A DNA stretch of 64,000 nucleotides from contig JAFACG010000028.1 in the NCBI GenBank assembly GCA_023425645.1, positions 53,809 to 117,808 of the forward strand. Direction: 5' to 3'. The notes beneath the pieces were generated by a model. The model was not told the DNA's origin. It saw only the letters and a list, made by a program, of their open reading frames with translations, and ran no database searches. Origin of the DNA: Pseudomonadota bacterium. GTDB lineage: Bacteria > Pseudomonadota > Gammaproteobacteria > Burkholderiales > Burkholderiaceae_B. The number at the start of each line of letters is the position of its first letter. The first letter of the stretch is position 1. Below, in pieces: positions 47,682-56,659 of the stretch. The position numbers and the translations under genes were made by a program.

Positions 47682-48626
47682 GTGGATCGACAGAAAGACA
47701 ACAAGTCCTTGGATTCTAACGCCAAAGGGCTGCGCCAGGCGCTGATTGCCGTCCTGGCCGCTGCATCGTTGGGCGTTTCCGCGGGTGCGGGCGCCTGGGT
47801 GCAATCGCATTGGAACGAACGCGACGGCGCCTCCGCCCCGCAGGGCGGGGCGGATGTCCAGCAGCAGGTGCGCAGCGCCGCACTGCAGGACAACGTCAAC
47901 CGCCTGGCCGAAAAGGTCGGCGACCTGCAGGCCAAGCTGATCGAGATGGACGGCGTGAGCAAGCGCGTGGCCGAGGCCGCCGGCATCGCCTACACCAATC
48001 CCGAACTGGCCGACTCCATGCCGGTGCAGGACGCCGAGCTGTCCACCAGCATCGCGGGCGCCGACCTGGGCTGGAGCGCCGAACGCCTGGGGGAGCAGCT
48101 GGACAGCCTGGCCAAGCAGATGTCCGACCAGCAGGACTGGTTCAACATGCTGGATTCCGTGCTGACCGAACGCAGCGGCAACGAAGCGCGCCTGCCCAAT
48201 TACCGCCCCATTGACTACGATGCCGTGGCCTCGTCGTTCGGCTGGCGCCGGCACCCCATCACGGGCCGCCACGCCCTGCACGAGGGGCTGGACTTTCCGG
48301 CGCCCAAGGGCACGCCCATCTATGCCGCTTCCGGCGGCGTGGTGTCCGAGGCGCGCTACGTGCCCGGCTATGGCAAGCTGGTGGAAATCAATCACGGCAA
48401 CGGCATGAGCACCCGCTACGCGCATGCCTCCTCCATCATCGTCAAGCTGGGCGACGTCGTGGAAAAAGGCCAGCTGATCGCCCGCGTGGGCTCCACCGGA
48501 CAGTCCACCGGCTCGCATCTGCACTTCGAGGTGCGCATGGCGGGCCATGCGCTGGACCCCAACCTGTTCCTGCCGGCGCGCGAGTACGTGGACAATCAGA
48601 TCGCGCAATTGGATTCGGGCAAGTAG
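47682..48626 (+). CDS. M23-family metallopeptidase, membrane-anchored murein endopeptidase
   Basis: A protein of about 314 residues with an N-terminal signal anchor (ALIAVLAAASLGVSAGAGAWV), a periplasmic helical region (about residues 60-160) and a C-terminal LytM domain. Zinc ligands are His and Asp of HEGLDFPAPKGTP and the last His of GSHLHFEVR; the catalytic His is in STRYAHAS. It should cut peptidoglycan crosslinks or act in division or secretion. GTG 47682 is chosen with GAGG upstream; an ATG at 47646 would overlap dciA by 18 bases and a TTG at 47673 is also possible. secA follows after 119 bases. Confidence 0.87.
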   Translation: MDRQKDNKSLDSNAKGLRQALIAVLAAASLGVSAGAGAWVQSHWNERDGASAPQGGADVQQQVRSAALQDNVNRLAEKVGDLQAKLIEMDGVSKRVAEAAGIAYTNPELADSMPVQDAELSTSIAGADLGWSAERLGEQLDSLAKQMSDQQDWFNMLDSVLTERSGNEARLPNYRPIDYDAVASSFGWRRHPITGRHALHEGLDFPAPKGTPIYAASGGVVSEARYVPGYGKLVEINHGNGMSTRYAHASSIIVKLGDVVEKGQLIARVGSTGQSTGSHLHFEVRMAGHALDPNLFLPAREYVDNQIAQLDSGK

Positions 48627-48745
48627 TTCCACCGGACGGCATGTGCGTTAAACTGTATTGTTTTCTTGCGCTTCCCTTTAACCTGATATAGGAATGGGGT
48701 ATTGTTGCAAGTCCTTGCAGCCTCGCCCACATTGACGACACAAGA

Positions 48746-51475
48746 ATGGTTTCATTGCTGAAAAAGCTTATTGGCAGTCGCAACGACCGATTGCTCAAAC
48801 AATACCGCAAGCTGGTCGCGCAGATTAATGCGCTCGAACCCTCCGTGAAAGGGCTGAGCGACGAGGACCTGGCTGCCAAGACCCAGGAGTTCCGCCAGCG
48901 CATCGCCAACGACGGGGCGTCGCTCAATGCGCTGCTGCCCGAGGCCTTCGCCGTGGTGCGCGAGGCCAGCATACGCGTCTTCGGCATGCGCCACTTCGAC
49001 GTGCAGATGCTGGGCGCAATCGCCCTGCACAACGGCAAGATCGCCGAAATGCGCACCGGCGAAGGCAAGACCCTGACCGCCACGCTGGCCGTCTACCTTA
49101 ACGCCCTGGCGGGCAAGGGCGTGCATGTGGTCACGGTCAACGACTACCTGGCCCGGCGCGACGCCGAATGGATGGGGCGCCTGTACAACTTCCTGGGCCT
49201 GAGCGTGGGCGTGGTCGTGCCCCAGCAGGACAACGCCGAGAAGATCGCCGCCTACCAGGCCGACATCACCTACGGCACCAACAACGAATTCGGCTTCGAC
49301 TACCTGCGCGACAACATGGAATATCGCGCCGAGGACCGTCGTCAGCGCGGCCTGTCCTACGCCATCGTCGACGAAGTGGACTCCATCCTGATCGACGAGG
49401 CCCGCACGCCGCTGATCATCTCCGGCCAGGCCGAGGACAATACCGAACTGTACGTGCGCATGAACGTGGTCCCGCCCATGCTGACCCGCATGACGCAGGA
49501 GCCGCGCCCCAACGAACCCGAGCCCGAAGGCCACTTCTGGGTGGACGAGAAGGGCCAGCAGGTCCACATCTCCGAGGCCGGCCACGAGCGCGCCGAGGAA
49601 ATCCTGACCGAGATCGGCCTGCTGCCCGAAGGCGAGTCCCTGTACGAGCCGCGCCACATCTCCCTGATGCACCACCTGATGGTCGCCCTGCGCGCCCACA
49701 ACCTGTTCTTCCGCGACCAGCAGTACGTGGTGCAGAACGGCGAAGTGGTCATCGTGGACGAGTTCACCGGCCGCCTGATGGCCGGCCGCCGCTGGTCCGA
49801 CGGCCTGCACCAGGCCGTGGAAGCCAAGGAAGGCGTGCGCATCCAGAACGAAAACCAGACCCTGGCCTCCATCACCTTCCAGAACTACTTCCGCATGTCC
49901 GAGAAGCTGGCCGGCATGACCGGCACGGCCGATACGGAAGCCTACGAGTTCCAGGAAATCTACGGCCTGGAAACCGTCATCATTCCTCCGAACCGTCCGC
50001 CCCAGCGCAACGACCAGAACGACCAGGTCTTCAAGACCGACGAGGAAAAGTTCAACGCCATCCTGAAGGACATCCAGGACTGCCATGAACGCGGCCAGCC
50101 CGTGCTGGTGGGCACCACCAGCATCGAGAACTCCGAGCTGATCTCCCAGCGCCTGAAGGCCGCGGGCGTGGCGCACGAGGTGCTGAACGCCAAGCAGCAC
50201 GCGCGCGAAGCCGAGATCGTGGCCGAGGCCGGCAAGCCGGGCCATGTCACCATCGCCACCAACATGGCCGGCCGAGGCACCGACATCGTGCTGGGCGGCA
50301 GCATCGAGCGCGCCATCGCGCAGGTGCGCGAGGACGCCTCGCTCAGCCAGGAACAGAAGGACGCCCGGATCCAGGCCATCCGCGCCGCCTGGGAGCCCGT
50401 CAACCAGCAGGTCAAGCAGGCCGGCGGCCTGCGCATCATCGGCACCGAGCGCCACGAATCGCGCCGCATCGACAACCAGCTGCGCGGCCGCGCCGGCCGC
50501 CAGGGCGATCCCGGCTCCTCGCGCTTCTACCTGTCGCTGGAAGACTCGCTGATGCGCATCTTCGCCGGCGACCGCGTGCGCGCCATCATGGAACGCCTGC
50601 GCCTGCCCGAAGGCGAGCCCATCGAGGCCCGCATGGTCACCCGCTCCATCGAGTCGGCCCAGCGCAAGGTCGAGGCCCGCAACTTCGACATCCGCAAGCA
50701 ATTGCTGCAGTACGACGACGTCGCCAACGATCAGCGCAAGGTCATCTACGCCCAGCGCAACGAGGTCCTGGAATCGGCCGACATCACCGACACCATCAGC
50801 AGCCTGCGCGAAGCCGCCGTCAGCCGCCTGTTCCGCGAGTATGTGCCTGAAGAGTCCATGGAAGAGCAATGGGACATTCCCGGGCTGACCACGGCCCTGG
50901 CCAGCACCTTCCAGATCGAGCTGCCCCTGGCCGCCATGCTGGAGCAGGAGCCCAACCTGACCGACGAGGACCTGCACGACCGCGTCGTGGAAGAGTCCCG
51001 CCGCCTGTTGCAGGCCAAGATCGACCAGGTGGGTCAGCCCAACTGGGGCAGCTTCGAGCGCGCGGTGTTGCTGCAGTCCATAGACACGCAATGGCGCGGT
51101 CACCTGCAGGCGCTGGATCACCTGCGCCAGGGCATCCACCTGCGCGGCTACGCCCAGAAGGATCCCAAGCAGGAATACAAGCGCGAAGCCTTCGAACTGT
51201 TCTCCGACATGCTGGATCGCGTACGTGACGAAGTGGTCAAGGTGCTGATGACCGTGCGCATCCAGTCGCCCGAACAGGCGCAGGAAGCCGCGGTGGACAC
51301 GCCGCCTCCGGCCAATGTGCGTTTCCATCATTCGGACTACGACGCCGCCCTCAGCGGCGAGGACCCCGGCCTGGACGAGTCCCCCAAGGGCGAAGTCCCC
51401 CGCGTGGGCCGCAACGACCCCTGCCCGTGCGGCAGCGGCAAGAAATACAAGCAATGCCACGGCCGACTGGCCTGA
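48746..51475 (+). CDS. secA: SecA, preprotein translocase motor ATPase
   Basis: A 909-residue ATPase that drives secretory proteins through SecYEG. Walker A is [13 protein letters not shown] (about residue 102), [16 protein letters not shown] is the DEAD box, the preprotein-binding domain follows, and [15 protein letters not shown] lies in the second nucleotide domain. The C-terminus [18 protein letters not shown] is the zinc-binding SecB-interaction tail. The length is near E. coli SecA (901). No secM-type regulator frame lies upstream. A strong terminator follows. Confidence 0.98.
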   Translation: MVSLLKKLIGSRNDRLLKQYRKLVAQINALEPSVKGLSDEDLAAKTQEFRQRIANDGASLNALLPEAFAVVREASIRVFGMRHFDVQMLGAIALHNGKIAEMRTGEGKTLTATLAVYLNALAGKGVHVVTVNDYLARRDAEWMGRLYNFLGLSVGVVVPQQDNAEKIAAYQADITYGTNNEFGFDYLRDNMEYRAEDRRQRGLSYAIVDEVDSILIDEARTPLIISGQAEDNTELYVRMNVVPPMLTRMTQEPRPNEPEPEGHFWVDEKGQQVHISEAGHERAEEILTEIGLLPEGESLYEPRHISLMHHLMVALRAHNLFFRDQQYVVQNGEVVIVDEFTGRLMAGRRWSDGLHQAVEAKEGVRIQNENQTLASITFQNYFRMSEKLAGMTGTADTEAYEFQEIYGLETVIIPPNRPPQRNDQNDQVFKTDEEKFNAILKDIQDCHERGQPVLVGTTSIENSELISQRLKAAGVAHEVLNAKQHAREAEIVAEAGKPGHVTIATNMAGRGTDIVLGGSIERAIAQVREDASLSQEQKDARIQAIRAAWEPVNQQVKQAGGLRIIGTERHESRRIDNQLRGRAGRQGDPGSSRFYLSLEDSLMRIFAGDRVRAIMERLRLPEGEPIEARMVTRSIESAQRKVEARNFDIRKQLLQYDDVANDQRKVIYAQRNEVLESADITDTISSLREAAVSRLFREYVPEESMEEQWDIPGLTTALASTFQIELPLAAMLEQEPNLTDEDLHDRVVEESRRLLQAKIDQVGQPNWGSFERAVLLQSIDTQWRGHLQALDHLRQGIHLRGYAQKDPKQEYKREAFELFSDMLDRVRDEVVKVLMTVRIQSPEQAQEAAVDTPPPANVRFHHSDYDAALSGEDPGLDESPKGEVPRVGRNDPCPCGSGKKYKQCHGRLA

Positions 51476-51516
51476 CGCATCCCCGGCCCGCATAGGCCGG
51501 ATGCTGGCATTCATCG

Positions 51517-51546
51517 ACCCCATGGGCTCCGGCCCATGGGGTTTTT
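51517..51546 (+). terminator. rho-independent terminator after secA
   Basis: ACCCCATGGGC (51517-51527) pairs perfectly with GCCCATGGGGT (51532-51542) over a CTCC-type loop, then T-rich sequence. Confidence 0.88.
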
Positions 51547-51696
51547 CTTTGGCGGGTGCGCCGAGACAATTTGTTTCCCGTAGGAGGAGGGGACACAAGC
51601 AGGTAGCAGCCTGCATGGCATGACAGTTTCGCCGAAATCCGGAGAAGCGATTGAGCGATTTTTGCCGGAATGCAGAGGATGGATTGTGTTCGGTGC

Positions 51697-51983
51697 TCGA
51701 TACAGCGGTCATTGTGAGCCGTTCAAGCCTTTAGGGGGACAGGCAGGGCGGATCAGATGGCTTGCCGCAGGCAGGGGGAGAGCGCAGGGAGGCAAGCGCC
51801 GTTCTGTTCGCGCCCGACGCTTGTGGCTCGTCCGGGGGACGAGTCACCGGGCAAGTTAACGGTGCGCCCGGAGCGAAACACTGACAAGGGAACCGGTGCG
51901 CAGCACCGGCAAGCCGTCAGCCCAGGCTGTCCTCCTAAAGGCTTGAACGGCGTCCTCACAAAGATCGGCTTTGTAATCGAACG
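51697..51983. mobile_element. family B inverted-repeat element, full copy (MITE-like)
   Basis: Inner inverted repeats of 25 bases with one mismatch (51718-51742, beginning GCCGTTCAAGCC, and 51927-51951) are flanked by weaker outer arms (CTCGATACAGC...TTGTGA and TCACAAAGATC...TCGA) giving about 287 bp. The interior (51743-51926) has no convincing gene; a 78-codon frame crosses it. Its left interior (51741-51832) recurs at 63680-63771 and its outer arms recur at 26004-26119. The rest of 51476-52115 holds the secA terminator and otherwise nothing I can name. Confidence 0.68.
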
Positions 51984-52115
51984 GCAGACTTGACTCAAGT
52001 TTTTCGTTTTTCATATACAGAGCTGACTGTGAAAAAAACGCTCGCTTCCCAAGGATTCATCAACTTGATTTAAGCTTGAAGCTTGTACCCATATGGCAGC
52101 CCTCGTTTCCCCCTC

Positions 52116-53003
52116 ATGAGCATGTTCCCTGAATTGCATCGTATCGCCCTCGTGGGCGCGGGCGAGGTCGCCCGTTGTTATGGCCCGGCCTTGAAGTCAG
52201 CCGGGGTGGAGATTCCCTTTCTGCTGGTGCGGCGCAAGACGCCGGCGGCGCTCGAGCTGGCGCGGCAACTGCAGGCCGAACTGCGCCTGGCGCCCGATGA
52301 AGCCTGGCGCGGGCTGGACGCCGTGATCAGCGCCGTCACGGGCGCGCAGGCGGCGGCGGTGGCGCAGGCCGTGCTGCCGTGTCTGCCGCCGGGCAGCCTG
52401 TACATGGACCTGTGCACGGGCGAGCCGCAGGACATGGAGGCCATGGAGGAGCTGGCCCGGCAGCGCGATGTGGATTTCGCGGACATCGCCATCATGGGTT
52501 CGGTGCCCACCACCGGCGTGCGCACCTCGCTGCTGGGGGCCGGGAAGGGCGCCGAACGCGCCGCCGCCTTCTGGCAGGCTCGGGGGGCTGCCATGCGGGT
52601 GCTGCCCGGCAAGGCGGGCGACGCCATGCGCCTGAAGCTGCTGCGCAGCCTGATGACCAAGGGCCTGGAAGCGCTGGCCATCGAGAACCTGATGCTGGCC
52701 GAACGGATGGGCCTGCGTGAAGAGCTGCACGAGGTGCTGCGGGATCTGGATCACCACGGGCTGCGCTATTTCATGGAACTGTGCCTGCGCACGCACCTGG
52801 TGCACGGCGTGCGCAGGCGTGACGAAGTGCTGCAAGTGAAGCGGCAGCTCGAACAGGCGGGCATAGCGCCTCGCGTCATGGGCGGGGTTCTGGATTTTTT
52901 CCAGCATACGGCGGATACGCCGGCGCTGCAGCGCGGCCAGGCGCTGGGTGTGGAAGAAAGCCTGGCGGTGCTGCTGGCGGACGCGGACGACAAGGCGCGC
53001 TGA
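52116..53003 (+). CDS. NAD(P)-binding dehydrogenase with DUF1932-type C-terminal domain
   Basis: A 295-residue protein of the 6-phosphogluconate/3-hydroxyisobutyrate dehydrogenase superfamily. IALVGAGEVARCYGPAL is an unusual Rossmann loop (GAGEVA rather than GxGxxG), followed by DLCTGEPQDMEAM and IMGSVPTTGVRTSLLGAG, the substrate loop region. The lysine expected for catalysis may be in LKLLRSLMTKGLEAL. The C-terminal helices fit DUF1932. Start choice is uncertain: ATG 52116 or 52122, with no good ribosome-binding site. Substrate unknown. Confidence 0.75.
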   Translation: MSMFPELHRIALVGAGEVARCYGPALKSAGVEIPFLLVRRKTPAALELARQLQAELRLAPDEAWRGLDAVISAVTGAQAAAVAQAVLPCLPPGSLYMDLCTGEPQDMEAMEELARQRDVDFADIAIMGSVPTTGVRTSLLGAGKGAERAAAFWQARGAAMRVLPGKAGDAMRLKLLRSLMTKGLEALAIENLMLAERMGLREELHEVLRDLDHHGLRYFMELCLRTHLVHGVRRRDEVLQVKRQLEQAGIAPRVMGGVLDFFQHTADTPALQRGQALGVEESLAVLLADADDKAR

Positions 53004-53079
53004 CAGCGCGACGCCGCCAGGAATGCCGCCGCGGGGAGTGGCCAGCTCTTCGTCCACGTCTGCGAGGCCTGCGCCGGCC

Positions 53080-54561
53080 CTACAGCAGGAAGATGGTGGC
53101 CAGGCCCAGGAACAGCAGAAAGCCCAGCGAATCGGTGGCGAAGGTCAGCAGCACCGATGAGCCCACGGCGGGGTCGTTGCCGAAGCGGTCCCGCAGAATG
53201 GGGATGAGCACACCCAGTGCGGCGCCCAGCAGCATGTTTCCTATCATGGCGGCCATCATCACGGCGGCGATGGCGATGGAATCGGAAATGAACCAGGCGA
53301 AGAAGGCTGTGACGATGCTGCCGCAGGCCCCCACCAGAAAGGTGACCAGCAGTTCGCGCTTGATCAGGGGCAACACGTTCGAGCCTGTGACGCGGCCGGT
53401 GGCCATGGCGCGGATGATCATGGTCATGGTCTGGTTGCCGGAGTTGCCGCCTATGCCGGCCACGATGGACATCAGGAAGGCCAGGATGACGATGTGGCTG
53501 ACTGTGTCCTCGAAGCGCGAGGCGACGAAAGAGGCGGTGGCGGCCGTGCACAGATTGATCAGCAGCCAGGGGGCGCGGTTGCGGATGGCCGTGCGGATGG
53601 GCGAGAAGATGTCTTCTTCCTGCAGACCGGCCCGGGACAGGGCCTGTTCCTGCGAGTCCTCCTGCAGCACGTCCACGACCTCGTCGATGGTCACGCGCCC
53701 GATCAGGCGGCCCATGTCGTCCACCACGGGGGCGGACACCAGGTCGTAGCGCTCGAAGGCGCCGGCCGCGTCGGAGTCCGAATCCAGGGGATTGAGCGTC
53801 AGGTAGTCGGTGGACATCACCGAGGAGACCAGGGTTTCGGGCTCGCTGACCAGCATGCGGGTCAGGGACAGGGTGCCCTGCAGCTTGTCGGCGCGGTCCA
53901 CCACGAAGATCTGGTCGGTGTGGTCGGGCAGTTCCTGCAGGCGGCGCAGGTAGCGCAGCACCACCTCCAGGGTGACGTCCTCGCGCACTCGCACCATGTC
54001 GAAGTCCATGATGGCGCCGACGGTGTCCTCGGGATAGCCCATGGCTTCGATCAGCTGGGCGCGCTCCTCGTCGGTCAGGCCGCGCTGCACGGCGGCCACC
54101 ACGTCCGGCGGCAGGTCCGGCACCAGGTCGGCGATTTCGTCGGCGTCCATGTTGCCGGCGGCCGCGATCAGGTCGGCGGTGTCCATGGAGCGGATCAGCG
54201 ACTCGCGCGCCCAGTCCGCCACTTCCAGCAGCACGTCGGCGTCGTGTTCGGAGCTGACCAGCTGCCAGACGGCCTGGCGCTCGGCTTCGGGCAGCGACTC
54301 CAGGATGAAGGCGATGTCGGCCGGATGCAGGTCGTTGATGATGGCCTTGATCTCGGCTTCGTGCTGCCGGTGGATCAGGCCTTCGAGCAGGTTGGAGCGG
54401 TCATCGTCCTCGAATTGGCGCTGGGCCAGGGATTCCACCACTTCCTGGCGCTTGAGGATGTTCTGCAGGCGATGCAGGGCCTGTTGCGCGTCTTCGGGCT
54501 CCAGCCGGCGCGGCGTCGGGTTGGGGCTGGTGTCGGAGGGGGATACCTGGTTTTCCTGCAT
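53080..54561 (-). CDS. mgtE: MgtE, magnesium transporter
   Basis: A 493-residue homodimeric channel. The cytosolic N domain (about residues 30-150, LHPADIAFILESLP) and CBS pair (about 150-290, MSTDYLTLNPLDS) sense magnesium and close the pore; five membrane helices (about 315-493) form it, with the signature GIGGNSGNQT at the start of the pore region. The gene follows the thioesterase gene by 21 bases on the same strand. No M-box or other leader element is evident. Confidence 0.93.
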   Translation of the reverse strand: MQENQVSPSDTSPNPTPRRLEPEDAQQALHRLQNILKRQEVVESLAQRQFEDDDRSNLLEGLIHRQHEAEIKAIINDLHPADIAFILESLPEAERQAVWQLVSSEHDADVLLEVADWARESLIRSMDTADLIAAAGNMDADEIADLVPDLPPDVVAAVQRGLTDEERAQLIEAMGYPEDTVGAIMDFDMVRVREDVTLEVVLRYLRRLQELPDHTDQIFVVDRADKLQGTLSLTRMLVSEPETLVSSVMSTDYLTLNPLDSDSDAAGAFERYDLVSAPVVDDMGRLIGRVTIDEVVDVLQEDSQEQALSRAGLQEEDIFSPIRTAIRNRAPWLLINLCTAATASFVASRFEDTVSHIVILAFLMSIVAGIGGNSGNQTMTMIIRAMATGRVTGSNVLPLIKRELLVTFLVGACGSIVTAFFAWFISDSIAIAAVMMAAMIGNMLLGAALGVLIPILRDRFGNDPAVGSSVLLTFATDSLGFLLFLGLATIFLL

Positions 54562-54582
54562 AGGCCTGCCTGTTGCTGTTGC

Positions 54583-54984
54583 TTAGAGTGGGGGCAGCGG
54601 GCGGCTGCGGCGCTCGTCGTCGGTGGCCACGTAGGTCAGCGTGGCCTCGGTCACCTTGACTGTTTCCAGTTGCAGGCGCTTGCGCTCCGCATAGACTTCC
54701 ACCGAGACGGTGATGGAGGTGCGCCCGGTCTTGACGATCTCGGTATAGAAGCTGAGCAGGTCGCCCACGAAGACGGGCTGCTTGAAGGTGAAGGCGTTCA
54801 CCGCAATGGTGGCGACCCGGCCCTGGGCGCGGCGCGTGGCCGGGATGGCGCCGGCGATGTCGACCTGGGACATGATCCAGCCGCCGAAGACGTCGCCGTG
54901 TATGTTGGCGTCCGAGGGCATGGGCATGACGCGCAGGGTGGGCGCGCCGTCGGGAAGCTGGGTGGGAATGCTTGGGGTACTCAC
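54583..54984 (-). CDS. yciA: YciA-type acyl-CoA thioesterase
   Basis: A 133-residue hotdog-fold thioesterase that hydrolyses acyl-CoA to free acid and CoA. The signature ANIHGDVFGGWIMSQVD (about residues 26-42) and TFKQPVFVGD match E. coli YciA (132 residues). GTG 54984 is chosen because GGAG lies six bases upstream and the length then fits; the open frame upstream to 55074 has no family similarity. It is followed by mgtE. Confidence 0.9.
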   Translation of the reverse strand: MSTPSIPTQLPDGAPTLRVMPMPSDANIHGDVFGGWIMSQVDIAGAIPATRRAQGRVATIAVNAFTFKQPVFVGDLLSFYTEIVKTGRTSITVSVEVYAERKRLQLETVKVTEATLTYVATDDERRSRPLPPL

Positions 54985-55100
54985 GAATACTCCAGTGGTA
55001 CGGATTGGCGGATGGCCGAGGTGCGCGACCGGGCCGCGCACGGCAGACGGCGGGAACTGGCATTGTAATGGCAAGCGCGAGGTCTGCCGCTAAACATTTG

Positions 55101-56315
55101 TTAAAGCATCGACGGTGATCGATGCTGTCGCAGCCAGTCCAGCGCCAGCTTGACCCAGTAGCTGGCGCCCACGGGGATGAGCGCGTCGTTGAAGTCATAG
55201 CTGCCGTTGTGCAGCATGCACGGCCCCATGCCGTGGCCCTGGCTGCGGTGGTCGCCGTCGCCGTTGCCCAGCCAGACGTAGCAGCCGGGCACCTCCTGCA
55301 GCATGAAGGAGAAGTCCTCGGCCCCCATGGAGGGGCGGATGTCCTGGCGCAGGCGGTCTTCGCCCACCAGTTCGCGGATGACCTGGGCGCAGAAGGCGGC
55401 CTGGCCGGGGTCGTTGATGGTGGGCGGGTAGCGGCGGTCGAAGTCGAATCCGGCCTTGCAGCCGAAGGCCGCGCAGGTGTGCTCGGCCAGCTCGCGCATG
55501 CGCTGCTCGACCAGGTCCAGGGCCTGCACGGAGAAGGTGCGCACGGTGCCGCGCATGACGGCTTCGTTGGGAATGACGTTGTCGGCCGAACCGGCATGGA
55601 TCTGCGTGATGCTGAGCACCACGGGCTCGAGCGGGTCCACGTTGCGGCTGACGATGCTCTGCAGGCTCTGGGCCAGCTGCACGGCCGTGACCACGGGGTC
55701 CACGCCCAGGTTGGGCATGCCCCCGTGGGCGCCCTTGCCCTCGATGCGGATCTCGAAAGTATTGCTGGAGGCCATCATGGCGCCGGGCAGCACGCCGAAG
55801 GTGCCCGCGGGCATGCCGGGCCAGTTGTGCAGGCCGAAGACCGCCTGCATGGGGAAGCGTTCGAACAGCCCGTCGCGTATCATCTCGCGGGCCCCGCCGA
55901 AGCCTTCCTCGGCCGGCTGGAAGATCAGGTGGATGGTGCCGGCGAAATCGCGGTGCTCGGACAGATAGCGGGCCGCGCCCAGCAGCATGGCGGTGTGGCC
56001 GTCGTGTCCGCAGGCGTGCATCTTGCCGTCGTGGCGGCTTTTGTGGGCGAACTCGTTGAGTTCCTGCATGGGCAGGGCGTCCATGTCGGCGCGCAGGCCT
56101 ATGGAAGGCCCTTCGCCGCCCGCGCCCTTGAGCACGCCCACCACCCCGGTGACGCCCAGCCCCCGGTGCACGGGGATGTCCCACTGCTGCAGCCAGTGCG
56201 CCACCTGGTCGGCGGTGCGGGTCTCTTCGAAGGCCAGTTCGGGATGGGCGTGAAGATCGCGGCGTATGGCCGCGATCTCGTGGGACCAGGCGGAAATGGG
56301 TTCGAGCAGCTTCAT
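55101..56315 (-). CDS. M20-family amidohydrolase (hippurate hydrolase-like)
   Basis: A 404-residue zinc peptidase/aminoacylase. RADMDALPM, MHACGHDGHTAML, QPAEEGFGGA and the late GAEDFSFML carry the metal ligands and catalytic Glu; a dimerisation domain is inserted about residues 185-300 (KGAHGGMPNLGVDP). It would cleave N-acyl amino acids or N-carbamoyl substrates in the cytosol. ATG 56315 follows AGGA; the frame upstream runs into the inverted-repeat element. It is divergent from fadD, and the 256-bp family A element lies in between, 27 bases before this start. Confidence 0.9.
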   Translation of the reverse strand: MKLLEPISAWSHEIAAIRRDLHAHPELAFEETRTADQVAHWLQQWDIPVHRGLGVTGVVGVLKGAGGEGPSIGLRADMDALPMQELNEFAHKSRHDGKMHACGHDGHTAMLLGAARYLSEHRDFAGTIHLIFQPAEEGFGGAREMIRDGLFERFPMQAVFGLHNWPGMPAGTFGVLPGAMMASSNTFEIRIEGKGAHGGMPNLGVDPVVTAVQLAQSLQSIVSRNVDPLEPVVLSITQIHAGSADNVIPNEAVMRGTVRTFSVQALDLVEQRMRELAEHTCAAFGCKAGFDFDRRYPPTINDPGQAAFCAQVIRELVGEDRLRQDIRPSMGAEDFSFMLQEVPGCYVWLGNGDGDHRSQGHGMGPCMLHNGSYDFNDALIPVGASYWVKLALDWLRQHRSPSML

Positions 56316-56342
56316 GATGCAGTCCTGTTCGTGGGCCGGGAA

Positions 56343-56598
56343 CCTGTTCGCGTTCTTTCCATGGCGTCCGCAGGGCAGCAGGCAGAGGCAAGCCGAGCGC
56401 GCGCCGCCGCTCAAGCTGGCGCCTGGGCAAGGCATGCAGCAAGGCATGTCGCTGTATGCCTTGCCCGAAGAATCGCCCCTTCAGGGCCGCGTCTGGCGCG
56501 TCGCAACTTCTCGCCGGACCGCCAGCCCGGCTGCGGCTTGCGCCTTGCATCCACAGCCTCGGAGGGGCGGCAGGCGCCAAGAAAAGAACGTGAACAGG
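56343..56598. mobile_element. family A inverted-repeat element, copy 2 (MITE-like, 256 bp)
   Basis: Termini of about 26 bases (CCTGTTCGCGTTCTTTCC at 56343 and its partner ending 56598) pair with four mismatches. The first seven bases CCTGTTC are identical to copy 1 (18510-18769), as are internal stretches in the same order (CTT.CCCGAAG, CTCGCC.GG, GGCTGCGG..GCGCCTTGC). It occupies nearly the whole divergent gap between the amidohydrolase and fadD. Confidence 0.65.
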
Positions 56599-56659
56599 TC
56601 CTAAACAATGAGGTAGAGTAGAGTTAACCATAAATAAACCAGAATTAGGTGACAAGCTC

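Noticed and set aside
51757..51993. 78-codon frame inside the family B element
   Set aside because: The frame lies within repeat sequence and resembles commonly over-called repeat-derived hypothetical proteins.
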